Shown here one piece after another: positions 24,301-39,300 of a stretch of DNA of 64,000 nucleotides. The notes under the pieces are model-generated. The model saw only the letters and a program-made list of their open reading frames with translations. It was not told where the DNA came from and did no database searches. Source of the DNA: Candidula unifasciata (taxonomy: Eukaryota; Mollusca; Gastropoda; Stylommatophora; Geomitridae); assembly GCA_905116865.2 (NCBI GenBank), contig CAJHNH020000693.1, positions 1 through 64,000 on the forward strand. Reading direction: 5' to 3'. Made by a program: the position numbers and the translations under genes. Numbering within the stretch: position 1 is the first letter of the stretch; the number at the start of each line of letters is the position of its first letter.

Positions 24301-27300
24301 ACACATATCAAGCACCTCTGTATTCAGCCATTACAACTGCATCCTTTCCTCATTTTAATTGTTCATAATAGTGTTCTCTTCCAGAAATGCCAACAAAAAA
24401 GTTTTTGTATCTGAGCATTTCTCACCTGTCCACTTCTGGACTATGGTCTTATTCCAGGACTTCACAATGCTATTTGCTTTTAACAAAATGAGGACCATGA
24501 TGGCCTACTGCAAGATAGTGCAATAAACATTACTAGCATAATGAGGACCGTGATGGCCTACTGCAAGATAGTGCAATAAACATTACTAGCATAATGTGCT
24601 GTATTTGATGATTTGATCTTGATGATGCATCATCAGTAATTTGTTGCACAATGGGGTGTACTCGTACAATGGGCTCAGTTACTGTCATAAGAGATGTTTA
24701 TTAGGTTTGAAACTAATGGCAAGCCAGTATATGTCATGCAACATATTTCCTATCTACATATAACATCTTTTCTTCTGCCTTCTAGCCCCCAATGGAGCAT
24801 AGGTCCTCAATCAACTCACAGTGGTTGGTCCTCAATCAACTCACAGTGGTTGGTCCTCAATCAACTCACAGTGGTTGGTCCTCAATCAACTCACAGTGGT
24901 TGGTCCTCAATCAACTCACAGTGGTTGGTCCTCAATCAACTCACAGTGGTTGGTCCTCAATCAACTCACAGTCGTTGGTCCTCAATCAACTCACAGTCGT
25001 TCTATCTTTCGCTACTGCATGCAGCTCTCCCCATGTCCTCACTATCTTTTTAACTTCACTCTCTAGCTCCACTCTCCATTTCTTTTTTATCTTTGTTTAT
25101 TTCTATGTCCCTGTGGGTTCCAGTGACAAAACATTCTAGTTATATTGTTCTCAGATTCTCTCAACGTGTCCTAACCAATGCCAGCATCTTTTCTTGACCT
25201 CTTGGTCCACTGAAGCCTGTTTAGTTCACTCCCAAACCTCTACATGAGTGATTCTATCATACATTTAATTTCCTTTATTCTGAGCAGGCACCAGTTAATG
25301 AATGTTTGTGGTTTATTAGTAATTGCCTTAGCTGCTCTGCATGTTTCCGCTCCAAGCAACAGTACTGATTTGATAGGTTAGGTGCGTATCCTTTACAGGA
25401 GATTGCAGAACCAACCCCAACAGTCCCTGGCTGTTGTGTGGTTTTTCTAGGCAAATTTACGTCCAGTAGTTTGCCACTGCTTTCTGGAAAATCGGCTTTC
25501 TTAATACCACTTTTGAAACCAACGCAAGGTGCATGGCCCGCAGCTGGGATCGAACCCGGCATCCGGGCATTACGAAGCATTCGCATCAACTTAGCCACAG
25601 AGCTGACACTGATTTTATTCTGGAATCAACAATGTTAAGCATAGCATATAACATCATCACAACAACAACTTACTGAATATGGAATGGTTTTTAACTGGCA
25701 CCACTTGAGAAGAGCATTGCGTTTGGATCCCTTCATCAGCTTGGCAAGTGAGGCTAAAGGATCTTTCCCTGGCGTTTCCTTCTTTGGAACATCTACTTCA
25801 CTGTAATCAGTTGCAGACAAATAATTATGTTAACTATTTTCAAAAATGAGGACTGGCATTTTTTTTTTTTTAAATCAACAACATTATTAAGCAACTTGCT
25901 GGCCAAACTGCTGAGGAAACAGGCATCACAATCTTCTGTTACCAAACATATTTGTTAAACAATTTATAAACTGCACACACACTGTTATCATACACTGTTA
26001 TCCTACACTGTTACCATACACTGTTATCATACACTGTTACCATACACTGTTATCATACACTGTTACCATACACTTTTATCATACACTGTTACCATACACT
26101 GTTATCATACACTGTTATCATACACTGTTACCATACACTGTTATCATACACTGTTACCATACACTGTTATCATACACTGTTATCATACACTGTTACCATA
26201 CAATGTTATCTTACACTGTAACCACACAGTGTTACTGTTACCATACACTGTTACCATACACTGTTATCATACACTGTTATCATACACTGTTACCATACAC
26301 TGTTATCATACACTGTTACCATACACTGTTATCATACACTGTTACCATACACTGTTACCATACACTGTTACCATACACTGTTATCATACACTGTTACCAT
26401 ACACTGTTATCATACACTGTTATCATACACTGTTACCATACACTGTTACCATACACTGTTATCATACACTGTTACCATACACTGTTATCATACACTATTA
26501 CCATACAATGTTATCTTACACTGTAACCACACAGTGTTACTGTTACCATACACTGTTACCATACACTGTTACCATACACTGTTACCATACACTGTTATCA
26601 TACACTGTTACCATACACTGTTATCATACACTGTTACCATACACTGTTATCATACACTGTTACCATACAATGTTATCTTACACTGTAACCACACAGTGTT
26701 ACTGTTACCATACACTGTTACCATACACTGTTACCATACACTGTTATCTTACACTGTAACCATACAGTGTTACTGTTACCATACACTGTTATCATACACT
26801 GTTATCATGCACTTATTTCAGCTATCAGAAATCAAGATGTATCACAGAGAAAAGAATTAACCTTACAGGTAGGAAGACATGTTCTTGTGTATTTTAAAAA
26901 AGAGAGTTGTGGGTCTTTGTGGCTAAGGAGTTAAAACTGTTTGCTCTCGGGTCTGAAGGTGATGGCTTCATTTCACAGACTGTGTCATTGCATTCAGGAG
27001 AGGAACATTGACAGAGATGCCTGTGGATCATTACTGGAGTGTTGGAATTTGTGCATCACTGGTGGCAGGCAGCTAGCCACTCTGTCAAAAAGCCATGTGG
27101 GACACAAATTACTCTTTGCTGATGACCAGGCTTTGGTAACAGATACAGCCATGAAACTACAACATCTAACATCTATGTATGAAAAATGTAAAACAAATAA
27201 TATGAGAATCAAAACTGAAAAGATAGAAGTTATGTCAATAGGAAGAGAGAAGCAGAATCTAAATATAGCAGCAGAGTGCATTAGAAGGATTCAACAGGCA

Positions 27301-30300
27301 TGTGAACAACATTCACAATCTTCCTCTTTTGGCCTGCTGCTTGAGCTGTAAAGTGTTGCAGAGAGCAGTTAGTTGTAGTCTCCTGTATTCTGCAAGTGGC
27401 AAGTTATAGTGTCTCTTTTACTCCCTCCACCCATCTCATTTGTTTGGTCGGCATGCTGTTCTCCTGTAGTTTGTTCCAGCACAACCTTAACTGAAGATGG
27501 GACATTGGATGAAGAAATCAGCATCTGATGTAGTAAAACACACCAAGGACTGAGATAGCTAGCCATCCTCGCCCCCTCCCCCTTTTTTTTTTACAGCATA
27601 TGAAAATCCAGATCAGCAGAAAGAAACACCTGTCAAAAGTATATTCACTTCCACCCTACACTAACAGTGCCAGACATGGTCACTCACAAGAAAGCACACA
27701 AGAACATTAGTAGCCACAGAAATCACATGTCTGAGAAGGGCTGCAGGAAGAACTAGGAATGATACAATCAGAAATGAGGTCATAAGAGAAAACGTTGGCA
27801 ACCAATTCTAAATTATATACATAGAAAACAAAAACAAATGGCTTGACCACTTAGAGAGACTGGTAGTCTGGTAGTCTGGTAGTCTTAGTTTCAGCTTCAT
27901 AGCAAACGGGTTGCCCCATCTTTGCTCCGCTCCTGTGCCAGCGAAAAACACTCAGAATGTCTATCACAGTCCCTTGTGGAAAGATTGACAGACTGCTGTC
28001 TCAGCATATCTAGCATACACTCGCATTAAAGCATATGGTAGCCATCCGAAGTGCTAACACAAACAGTCCAACATTAGAAATGCAGTTCATCATTGATGAT
28101 AGCAGAACTTGTCGTCAACAGATCAGCAGTTGTCCGCGTGATCAATTTTAATACGGGTCCCGCCAGCATTGAACGACAGGCATCGCGCCATTTTCTGAAT
28201 CTACAATTCACACCACCACGTTGGTCACAGTAAAAAAAAAAACATTCCAAATGCAATCCGCAGCTCACAGGGTCACGCCATGCATTCAACTCAGAAGCTG
28301 GGCGACGAAACTATATCCAGTCTACAAATGGAGCAAAAATGCATCGGCCACCGTCCGGCAGAAGCATCTGTTCCGAACGGCGCCGCTGTCTAGCGTCCAT
28401 TTTAACCGGAAGTCTTAGAGAGAATGCCTTTTTGATGTTATACCATACAAAGCAAACACTAAAAGATGAGAAGGCTTTAGAGCAAGAACAAGAAAGAAAG
28501 ATAACACCACAGAAACTCTACAACAGAATCATGTGTCCAGGGTCAAGGCAGTCAGAAGAGCAAGAAGCAGAACCTAATATCCCAGGAGCAGAACCTAATA
28601 TCCCAGGAGCAGAACCTAATATCCCAGGAGCAGAACCTAATATCCCAGGAGCAGAACCTAATATCCCAGGAGCAGAACCTAATATCCCAGGAGCAGAACC
28701 TAATATCCCAGGAGCAGAACCTAATATCCCAGGAGCAGAATCTAATATCCCAGGAGCAGAACCTAATATCCCAGGAGCAGAACCTAATATCCCAGGAGCA
28801 GAACCTAATATCCCTATTTAGGAGGTCAGGGTATGAATATATCAACAGAAAAAGAGTTTTTAGGTTTTTTTTTTTTTGTAAACTGAACAGCTTTTTAACT
28901 CTCTGAGTCCCAAGGAACGCATCATACATTCATATGTTCCAACTTATAGGCCCAATGAACGCAAGATGCACCGATTTTACGTCTCTTTTGACCACCCCTT
29001 GGGCCTCTGATGCTAAACCCTCTGGGACTCAAGGAGTTTAAGCTCTGATGAAGTCAGATTTTCTTCACAGCCTCAGTGACGGAGGTAACAGCATGAGTGG
29101 CCCACAAAATTTGTTTTTAGGCCGCAGGGAATGTATTACATTGAATGTTTCGCTCTGTTCGTATTTACTGATGACATCCTTGATACATCTTGACATATTT
29201 CCTTTCAAAAAATGTAAAACAATCAAATACAGAGGTTCTGAAGAGATTGTGAATGAAAGGAGAATTACTGAAATAAAAAAGGAGACAACTGAAATATTTC
29301 AGCCATGTTAAAATACCACTCATTTAAAATCCACACTGAAGAGAAATGCCCAAGGTGAGAGAAAGGTGTAGACAAAGTTAGAGGTGAAATATTCAGTGAA
29401 ATACATTGCAGCCAACCTTCATTCTGGAGAGCGTACCAGATATTTTTACTTTTATTTTTAATGTAGATAAACAAATGCTTACAAAATTTATTAGTGATCT
29501 GTGCAAACTGGTTGTTTTTAAACAGATTTGTCCTCGGGATGGGGGAGATTCCCATTGTGCCCCATTCTTTAGCATTCCTAGTGACAGGGTTTGAAAAGGT
29601 ATTGTGCCATCTGCTACGAAAATGAAGCATACTATGGAATTCTGAAATATCTTTCTTTTTTATTTTTCTTTTTTTTTAACATTCTGAATGTTTTCTTTCC
29701 TTTGAAATTTTATTTTACCTGACAAATATAAACATAAAGGTAGAAGAAAGTATTGCAGAAAAACAACAAATTGATAATCAGACATATACTTTTCTTCTTA
29801 AATCAAACTATAAAAAGAAAATAATGTGTAGATGAAATCAGAAGGTAACAAAAAAACAAGTGTAGAGACTCACACGATTCCACTGCTTCTCCTTGGTGTA
29901 GTCCTGTCTTTAAGAATGGATGATATCTGGGTGACCACTTTTCCCACAGCTACAGGCTCCCCAGCATCAGCTGTAGACCCTTGTAACTGTTGTGCTGGTC
30001 CCTCAGGACTTGGCATTCCTGCAGCACTAGCACCATCAGAGGCAGGCCTTGCATTTGGAGACTTTTCTGAAGTTTTGCATTTCATGAACGATGGCCTCAA
30101 ACTGAAGTCATTAGTTGGTGAGCCTGGTCCTTCAGACACTGACAGTGATAATGCAGGAGACTTTACAAATTCTTTTAGAGATGCAATAGAGATGTCTGAA
30201 GAATTGGAACTTCGTCGGGACTCTGAATGGCTTGAATGTATTGAGGAACATCCTGACTTTACCTGCTCTTCAATAGAGCGGATAAGAGATTTGACTGAGA

Positions 30301-33300
30301 TGCTTTGACTGCGCTGATCCATATGTGGACGGCCCTCCCTCAAGGCAGCAAGTTCTCTGTCCATGGATGTCAGGACCTGAAAGTCACAGACAATTGTTCA
30401 CACTGTCTTCAGAATTTTAGGGATTGTCGTAAAATTTTAGAAAATGAGTCACACACACACACAAAAATCAAATATTTAAATTCCATTCTTCTTCTTCTCC
30501 TTAGCATTCACTGGCTGTAAACTACAGTGTAAAGTTTTGGTTGTTCGTCCAATTCTGGATTTTGGATTTGCTCCAGAACTAGAGTCTTTTGTGTAAATCT
30601 GTTTTACAGATCTGGCTCAACTTTATAACATATATATATATATATATATATATACTTGTATTTATATATATATATACTTGTATTTATATATATATATACT
30701 TGTATTTATATACATATATATATATATGCATACTGTTGGTTGTTTGCTTCTCAGGCAGACACTCAGATGTTGAAGGAAACACTCCTAACCAGTCACCTTT
30801 TACGAAATATTTGTTAGGGAGGCAGTGAGTCTTTTCTCCCCCCCCTCCCTAAATGGGACGTTGGAACCCACACAGATCTTCACCTCTTCCATCTTGTACC
30901 TTAGTGAAGTGTCAGGAGGAGACATAACATTCGTTGATGACCTCCGCCAAGAGCACTTTTAAGACTGATGTTCATTTCTGTAAGGCTGTTCTTTATGCCA
31001 TCACTCCATGTTTTACGAGGTCTTCCCCTTGCTCTATACCCGTTGTAATATTTTAGTGTGGCTCAAATGTGGTAGATAGTACCCGGGCATTCTTGTTAGA
31101 TGTCCAAACCACTTATTTTTTCTTGTTCTTTGGTAACCTGTAAGACTGGACTTTATTCCTAGCATTCGTCTGATTTCGTATTCTGTCTTTCCTTGAAGCT
31201 CCTGCAGCTCTTCTAAAGCATTTCATTTCTGTTGTCAATATGTTACATTCATGAGAAGATGTATGTGTCCACATTTGGCACCAATAGCATAGTGTGTTCC
31301 CAAAAAAAAGTTATAATAAGATTCGCTTTAGCTTAAAGCGCTTTTTAAATTTTATTTCTAAATTGTTTTTCTGTCTTCTTATCACCATTGTCTCTGTCTT
31401 TGTAGTGTTTATTCTCATATTATATTCTCTCCACCCCCACCCCCCCCCCCCCCCCCCTCCCAGGTGAATGCTGTCCCTTTTTACCTCACACATTCCCACA
31501 ACAAATTCCTGTCTACTCTATTGAATACTTTTTCCTGGTCTACGAATGTCAACAAACAGGTCTCGTCATCCATTGCTCTCTTTGTTAGTTGTCTCAATGT
31601 ATAAATGGCATCTGTGCAACCTACTGCGTCGAAAGCCCACCTGTGCTTCTGAAAGTTGATACTCTATCATTGTCTTAACTGGAGCTGCGTGGTCTCAAGG
31701 CATGGTGTCCGCCTCAAGTGCTAGAGGTTCCGGGTTCAATCCCCGGTAAGGGCTGGGATTTTTTCACATGGACTTTGACTTCTAGTAATTGCCCCTGGTC
31801 TCTGGGTAGTGAGATCAGATGCCCGTGTACATTGGTGCACACATAAAGAATCTCTTAGCAGTTGGAAAAACGAAAAGAGTAGTCAAATGGCCCTGCCCGG
31901 GCACAATTTTAAGTTTAAAATCAACTTGAAGTATTTCAGGCATTCTCGCCGGCGCTACAGAGCCTGTGCACAGTGCTGGGCTGACTTGAAAAAGTAAAGT
32001 GTCATGCGTTTCAGACACATTGTGAATTAAGGGCATTTTTCAAACACTTGAGAAAAGTATGAAGTGTCATGCGTTTAAAAGGAGAATAATGTGTCATGCG
32101 TTTCAAACACGTTATAAGCAGAAGTAAGGTGTCATGTGTTTCATACACGTTATAAGGAACAGACTGAAGAACTTGGTAATGAATGGCGACTGATGGGAAG
32201 AAAGCCAAGGGAAAGGGAAAGATATAAATACCTGGATGGCTTAGGCACATGTAATAGGCAAAATAAGAACACTGACCTAATCTGTGGTTCTGATAATCGT
32301 GTTAGAAATTGAGCTTATTGGGATGAGACATGATGAATCCATACTTATTTAACACAACTTAACTAAATCAGTGGGATGTGTGTCGGAATACCTACAGATA
32401 TTTCTGGCAATCACAGGTGCATCCCCGCTTCCTTACAGTTACTTTAGCTTTGTTTATTTTAAAATTATATTGTTCAATACAGAAAACAACATTACTGAAA
32501 CCGTGAATAGTCAAAAAATCTCCAGAGTGTGAATTTTACACTGCAAAGCAAACAGTAAATATCTGACGTTGTGTTACATGACATTGAACAATTAAAACGC
32601 AATTCAGCTGACTTCTGACTGCCAAACATTTGTTCTCCTTGTCACAAATCAGAAACATCTAGTCATCTAACTACTGACATACACTTGTTCTCCTTGTCAC
32701 CAATCAGAAACACCATACATCTGACTACTGACATACATTTGTTCTCCTTGTCACAAATCAGAAACACCATTCATCTAACTACTGACATACATTTGTTCTC
32801 CTTGTCACAAATCAGAAACACCATACATCTGACTACTGACACACACTTGTTCTCCTTGTCACAAATCAGAAACACCATTCATCTAACTACTGACATACAC
32901 TTGTTCTCCTTGTCACAAATCAGAAACACCATTCATTTAACTACTGACATACACTTGTTCTCCTTGTTCTCCTTCTCCTTGTCACAAATCAGAAACACCA
33001 TTCATCTAACTACTGACATACATTTGTTCTCCTTGTCACAAATCAGAAACACCATTCATCTAACTACTGACATACACTTGTTCTCCTTGTCACAAATCAG
33101 AAACACCATTCATCTAACTACTGACATACATTTGTTCTCCTTGTCACAAATCAGAAACACTAGTCATCTAACTACTGACATACACTTGTTCTCCTTGTCA
33201 CAAATCAGAAACACTAGTCATCTAACTACTGACATACATTTGTTCTCCTTGTCACAAATCAGAAACACTAGTCTAGTCATCTAACTACTGACATACACTT

Positions 33301-36300
33301 GTTCTCCTTGTCATAAATATTCATTCACATATTGTTACTGACTAGTTTTTAAATTCTGTTCATTTCTCTAAACTTGAACCATACCTTTCCTTTGAGCTCT
33401 GCATTGGTTAATATAGACTGCTTCAGTGAAGAATCCTCTCTGGTTTGTTTCAAAATGATATTCTCTTGTCGGAGCTTGTCCATTTCCCTCTGCATGAGCT
33501 GTAACTGCTCAGTCAGCTGACTGTTTTCGCCTGTAATGGCATCCATCTTGTCTTGTGTTTCCTGGCTAAAGTTATTAGCAATGACAACTGCCGTCTGCAA
33601 GTCCCTTTGAAACTGTTTCCATTCCTCAGACTCAACATCATGTTTGGAGCTAATCTGAACACAAATCATCTCTATAGTGTATTTATCATATCATGTATAG
33701 AGAACATTGTAAACCCCACAATAATTATATATGTATCTTAAATGCGGATGTTGGAGACTAGAAGTCATAATTGTGAATGCTGTTCAAATAACATTTTATA
33801 GATAACATGAATTCTGCATCTGCATTTATATGATGTTGATTTCAAGGTGGAAATTTGGCCAGTGTTGGATGATTTCCAGCTTTGGTGACAATTTGGCCAG
33901 TGTTTGATGATTTCCACAACTGTCTGTGCCCTAGTGTCCTTCCATGCTGTTGATTCCTCTTGCTACGAACTGTAGCCCTATGGTATTGTCAGCAGGAGAT
34001 CTCTATGCCTCACATCTGTGAGGTTCCAGGGTTCCACTCGGGGGGAAAGGGGGGGGGGGGGGATGGACACTCACTCTACATAAAAGTGATTAATTAGGGG
34101 TGTTTCCTTCAAAGTTGGATTAATCTGTCTGAGAGACAAGAAACCAAGAGTTTGCACACAACTAAGTCAGATCTGTGAAATGTATGCGCACGCAAAACTC
34201 AAATTCTGAAACAAGACCAAAGTCCACAAGAAGATAAACAATCAGGACTTTGTGCTGAAGTTTACATTCAGTAAACATGAAACAGAAGACAACCAGTGAT
34301 GAGTGAGAGACTAACTGTCTGCATACAACCAGTGATGAGTGAAAGACTAACTGTCTGCATGAAACTAGTGATGAGTGACTAACTGTCTGCATACAACTAG
34401 TGATGAGTGAAAGACTGTCTGCATACAACTAGTGATGAGTGAGAGACTAACTGTCTGCATGAAACTGGTGATGAGTGACTAACTGTCTGCATACAACTAG
34501 TGATGAGTGACTAACTGTCTGCATACAACTAGTGATGAGTAAGAGACTAACTGTCTGCATTTAACTAGTGATGAGCGAGAGACTAACTGTCTGCATACAA
34601 CTAGTGATGAGTGACTAACTGTCTGCATACAACTAGTGATGAGTAAGAGACTAACTGTCTGCATTTAACTAGTGATGAGCGAGAGACTAACTGTCTGCAT
34701 ACAACTAGTGATGAGTGAGAGACTAACTGTCTGCATACAACCAGTGATGAGTGAAAGACTAACTGTCTGCATGAAACTAGTGATGAGTGACTAACTGTCT
34801 GCATACAACTAGTGATGAGTGAAAGACTGTCTGCATACAACTAGTGATGAGTGAGAGACTAACTGTCTGCATGAAACTAGTGATGAGTGACTAACTGTCT
34901 GCATACAACTAGTGATGAGTGACTAACTGTCTGCATACAACTAGTGATGAGTAAGAGACTAACTGTCTGCATTTAACTAGTGATGAGCGACAGACTAACT
35001 GTCTGCATACAACTAGTGATGAGTGACTAACTGTCTGCAATACAACTAGTTGATGAGTAAGAGACTAACTGTCTTCATTTAACTAGTGATGAGTCGAGAG
35101 ACTAACTGTCTGCATACAACTAGTGATGAGTGAGAGACTAACTGTCTGCATACAACCAGTGATGAGTGAAAGACTAACTGTCTGCATGAAACTAGTGATG
35201 AGTGACTAACTGTCTGCATACAACTAGTGATGAGTGAAAGACTGTCTGCATACAACTAGTGATGAGTGAGAGACTAACTGTCTGCATGAAACTAGTGATG
35301 AGTGACTAACTGTCTGCATCAAAAACTAGTGATGATGTGACTAACTGTCTGCATACAACTAGTGATGAGTAAGAGACTAACTGTCTGCATTTAACTAGTG
35401 ATGAGCGAGAGACTAACTGTCTGCATACAACTAGTGATGAGTGACTAACTGTCTGCATACAACTAGTGATGAGTAAGAGACTAACTGTCTGCATTTAACT
35501 AGTGATGAGCGAGAGACTAACTGTCTGCATACAACTAGTGATGAGTGAGAGACTAACTGTCTGCATACAACTAGTGATGAGTGACTAACTGTCTGCATAT
35601 AACTAGTGATGAGTAAGAGACTAACTGTCTGCATTCAACTAGTGATGAGTGAGAGACTAACTATCTGCATTCAACTAGTGATGAGTGACAGACTAACTGT
35701 CTACGTACAACTAGTGATGAGTGAGAGACTAACTGCATACAACTAGTGGTGAGTGAAAGACTAACTGTCTGCATACAACTAGCGATGAGTGAAAGACTAA
35801 CTGTCTGGATACACCTAGTGATGAGTCAGAGACTAACTGTCAGCATACAACTAGTGATGAGTGAGAGACTGTCTGCATTCAACTAGTGATGAGTGAGAGA
35901 CTAACTGTCTGCATACAAATAGTAACGAGTGAAAGACTAACTGTCTGCATTCAACTAGTGATGAGTAAGAGACTAACTGTCTGAATACAACTAATGATGA
36001 GTGAAAGACTAACTTTCTGCATACAACTAGTGATGAGTGAGAGACTAACTGTCTGAATACAACTAATGATGAGTGAAAGACTAACTGTCTGCATACAACT
36101 AGTGATGAGTTAGAGACTAACTGTCTGCATTCAACTAGTGATGAGTGAGAGACTAACTGTCTGCATACAACTAGTGATGAGTGAAAGACTAACTGTCTGC
36201 ATACAACTAGTGATGAGTGAGAGACTAACTGTCTGCATACAACTAGTGATGAGTGAAAGACTAACTGTCTGCATGCAACTAGTGATGAGTGAGAGACTGT

Positions 36301-39300
36301 CTGCATTCAACTAGTGATGAGTGAGAGACTAACTGTCTGCATACAAATAGTGACGAGTGAAAGACTAACTGTCTGCATACAACTAGTGATGAGTGAGAGA
36401 CTAACTGTCTGCATACAAATAGTGACGAGTGAAAGACTAACTGTCTGCATACAACTAGTGATGAGTGAGAGACTAACTGTCTGAATACAACTAGTGATGA
36501 GTGAGAGACTAACTGTCTGCATACAACTAGTGATGAGTGAGAGACTAACTGTCTGAATACAACTAGTGATGAGTGAGAGACTAACTGTCTGAATACAACT
36601 AGTGATGAGTGAGAGACTAACTGTCTGCATACAAATAGTGATGAGTGAAAGACTAACTGTCTGCATACAACTAATGATGAGTGAGAGACTAACTGTCTGA
36701 ATACAACTAATGATGAGTGAAAGACTAACTGTCTGCATACAACTAATGATGAGTGAAAGACTAACTGTCTGCATACAACTAGTGAGCAACAACCAGAACT
36801 TTCTGATGGAGTTTACAGCTGGTGAACGCTAAGAAAAAGAAGAAACAGACTCCAAAGAATGGATTATTTCTAAATTAGTAACTAACCTTCTTTACCTTAT
36901 TATCTGACCTTTAGTTCAAGCATTCATATCTTTCAACTGCTAATTATGTGTGTGATCAAAACAATGATTTTCATGCCTAAGAAAATCTCGTTGAGCTCCT
37001 TTCCTCCATCTCTGCACTCGTCTTCTAGCATGATGAACAAGATATGCTTGTTTTATTTGTTCAATGCTCCAGAGGTTTAAATAATTTTATTTCATCCAGA
37101 ACAAAAACAATGAGCAAGAAAGATGAAAATAATAGGAAAAGTACATATGACATCATGATACAAATGACATCAAGCACATGTATATGACAATGAATCTGCC
37201 AAAATGGCTAGAGCACTCAAGCATATGGCTGTAAAAAGTTATGCCGGTGATAAAAATCCTGGAGATATGAACCTCACCTCCTGTAGCTCTGCTTCCATGA
37301 TCTGTTTCTGCTGCTTGGTACACCTGAGTTCTGACTGAGCCTCCTGCAGTTTTACAGTCAAACTTCTTTTCTCTTCTTTATATCTGCAGAATTATACAAA
37401 TATATGGCTCATATGACACATTTTCCTGTCCCTAACAATTATGAATTACAGCCCCTGAAGAAATGTTACTTTCTGTTTTTGCTCTCCCCACTTTCAGAAA
37501 CAAACACTGTGTATCTTCTTTGCATTTATTCATTCATTCATTATTCGTGGATTAACAACAAATATGCATTATTCAGATGACATCTCAGTAACATTTCACT
37601 TCACTGGGTAACTAGAACATTTGTTCACAATCCAAAATTAGTTTTACTCCAGAAAGCATACATTTCTAAAAAAAATATAGATTCAGCACAAAATATTTCA
37701 CATCAATTATTTTGATTTTATTTGAAAAAGATAGGATTCTGTTTGACGCAGAGATTTGTTGATTAAACTGTCAAAATGCAGCTCTGCTCTAAACTAAAAG
37801 TGGATGTTTTCACTGTACCTGTCACAGTCTGATTCCAGTTGATCTGCATGTTTTCTCAGAATGTCTTCTTTCCTCTCAGATTCCAGTTTTTCTTTTTCCA
37901 CTGCATCCAGTCTAGACTGCAGGACAGACATCTGAGTCTTTGCACTGTTGCAGATTTCTGAGGAGTCCACAAGTTTTAGCAATGTCAAAATTAAAAATTT
38001 AAAAACAAACACACACGCAAGACAGAAGAGATTACACTACAACTAATCCACAGAACAAATATGATCAGATCATTTGTAAGTTTTGAAGTGGTTATATTGG
38101 TCACAGCTTGGTCTTACCATTGTTGTCCTGGTGTCTGCTGTTAAAACACTCATGATAAAAGAAAACATTTTCTTCTTCTTCTCTGCCTGCATTTAGATTG
38201 CCATGTTAATGTCTTTGATAATATACAAGTAGAATCAGTTTCTGGTTTATGATATTCCAGTTGCAGTCAATTTGGTTGATGCTAAATTTGTTCATGTTCA
38301 TGACAGTAATACACACGCAAATCACAAATATTCTATCCAGGATATTCGGGTGTGTGAGATAACAAAAAGCCTGATAGATTGGTTGCTGCCGCTCCTCTGG
38401 GCAATGACCAATTATTTGATAAAGAGGACGTGGTGAAGCTCTATGGCATCAAATGGACAGTGCAAAAGAACAGATAGGCAATCCATACACTGAAAAACTA
38501 ATTCAATGGGGAGTGAGAAGAGGTTCTAAAAGATATTCAAAATTAGAGGGGAAACTGAGGGAGACGTTTAATCAGGTTGCAAGTGGTACTGTTAGCATGT
38601 CAACTTAACGTTGTTTACCGCAGAAGGCAACGGAGCACATGTGGGTATGTCTGAAGAAGGCAACGGAGTACGTATGGGTATGTCTGAAGAAGTCAACGGA
38701 GCACGTGTGGGTATGTCCGAAGAAGGCAACGGAGTATGTGTGGGTATGTATGAAGAAGGCAACAGAGTACGTGTGGGTATGTCTGAAGAATGCGACAGAG
38801 TACGTGTGGGTATGTCTGAAGAAGGCAACACGTGTGAGAACAATGTGCAACAGAGTGGGTATGTCTGAAGAAAAGAAGGCAACGAGAGAACAATACATGT
38901 GTGGGTATGTATGCGACAGAGTCTGTATGTCTGAAAGCGATGGAGCAGGTGTGGGTGTGACCCCAGTGCAGTGTTGTTCATTCATTCTTCCTATGGTGTT
39001 ATCATTCTTCAATAAAACTTCACTTCTGCAGCTTTCATACAATTTCAAACCAATATGCTGACTGTCCATTGTCTCCTTCATATATGGATAAACTTTGACG
39101 ACATGTTACTTCAAACTGCTATATCAGAAAAATGACACCTGTCTGAAGTGCACTAAGAATGAAGCAGTTGCAGTCAGTAATGGTTAAACTGAAGCCATAG
39201 TAAGAAACCAAATGCAATCAACAAGTTGGGTCATGAGGTTAATGTTTCTAACTCCTTACAGAAGAAAAAGGGGAATAGTTCTGCAGGACAGATGCATGCA

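Noticed and set aside
25376..25607. tRNA gene, from the GGTTCGATCC B-box
   Set aside because: The head does not form a complete cloverleaf by eye, and the same sequence with a common body occurs three times, so it is a SINE.
29832..30308. Plus-strand 158-codon frame opposite exon 9
   Set aside because: Shadow of exon 9; the minus-strand reading has conserved family sequence and matching splice sites.
34162..34840. Paralogous small genes starting [14 protein letters not shown]
   Set aside because: Repeated blocks of the 37-bp intron 7 array.
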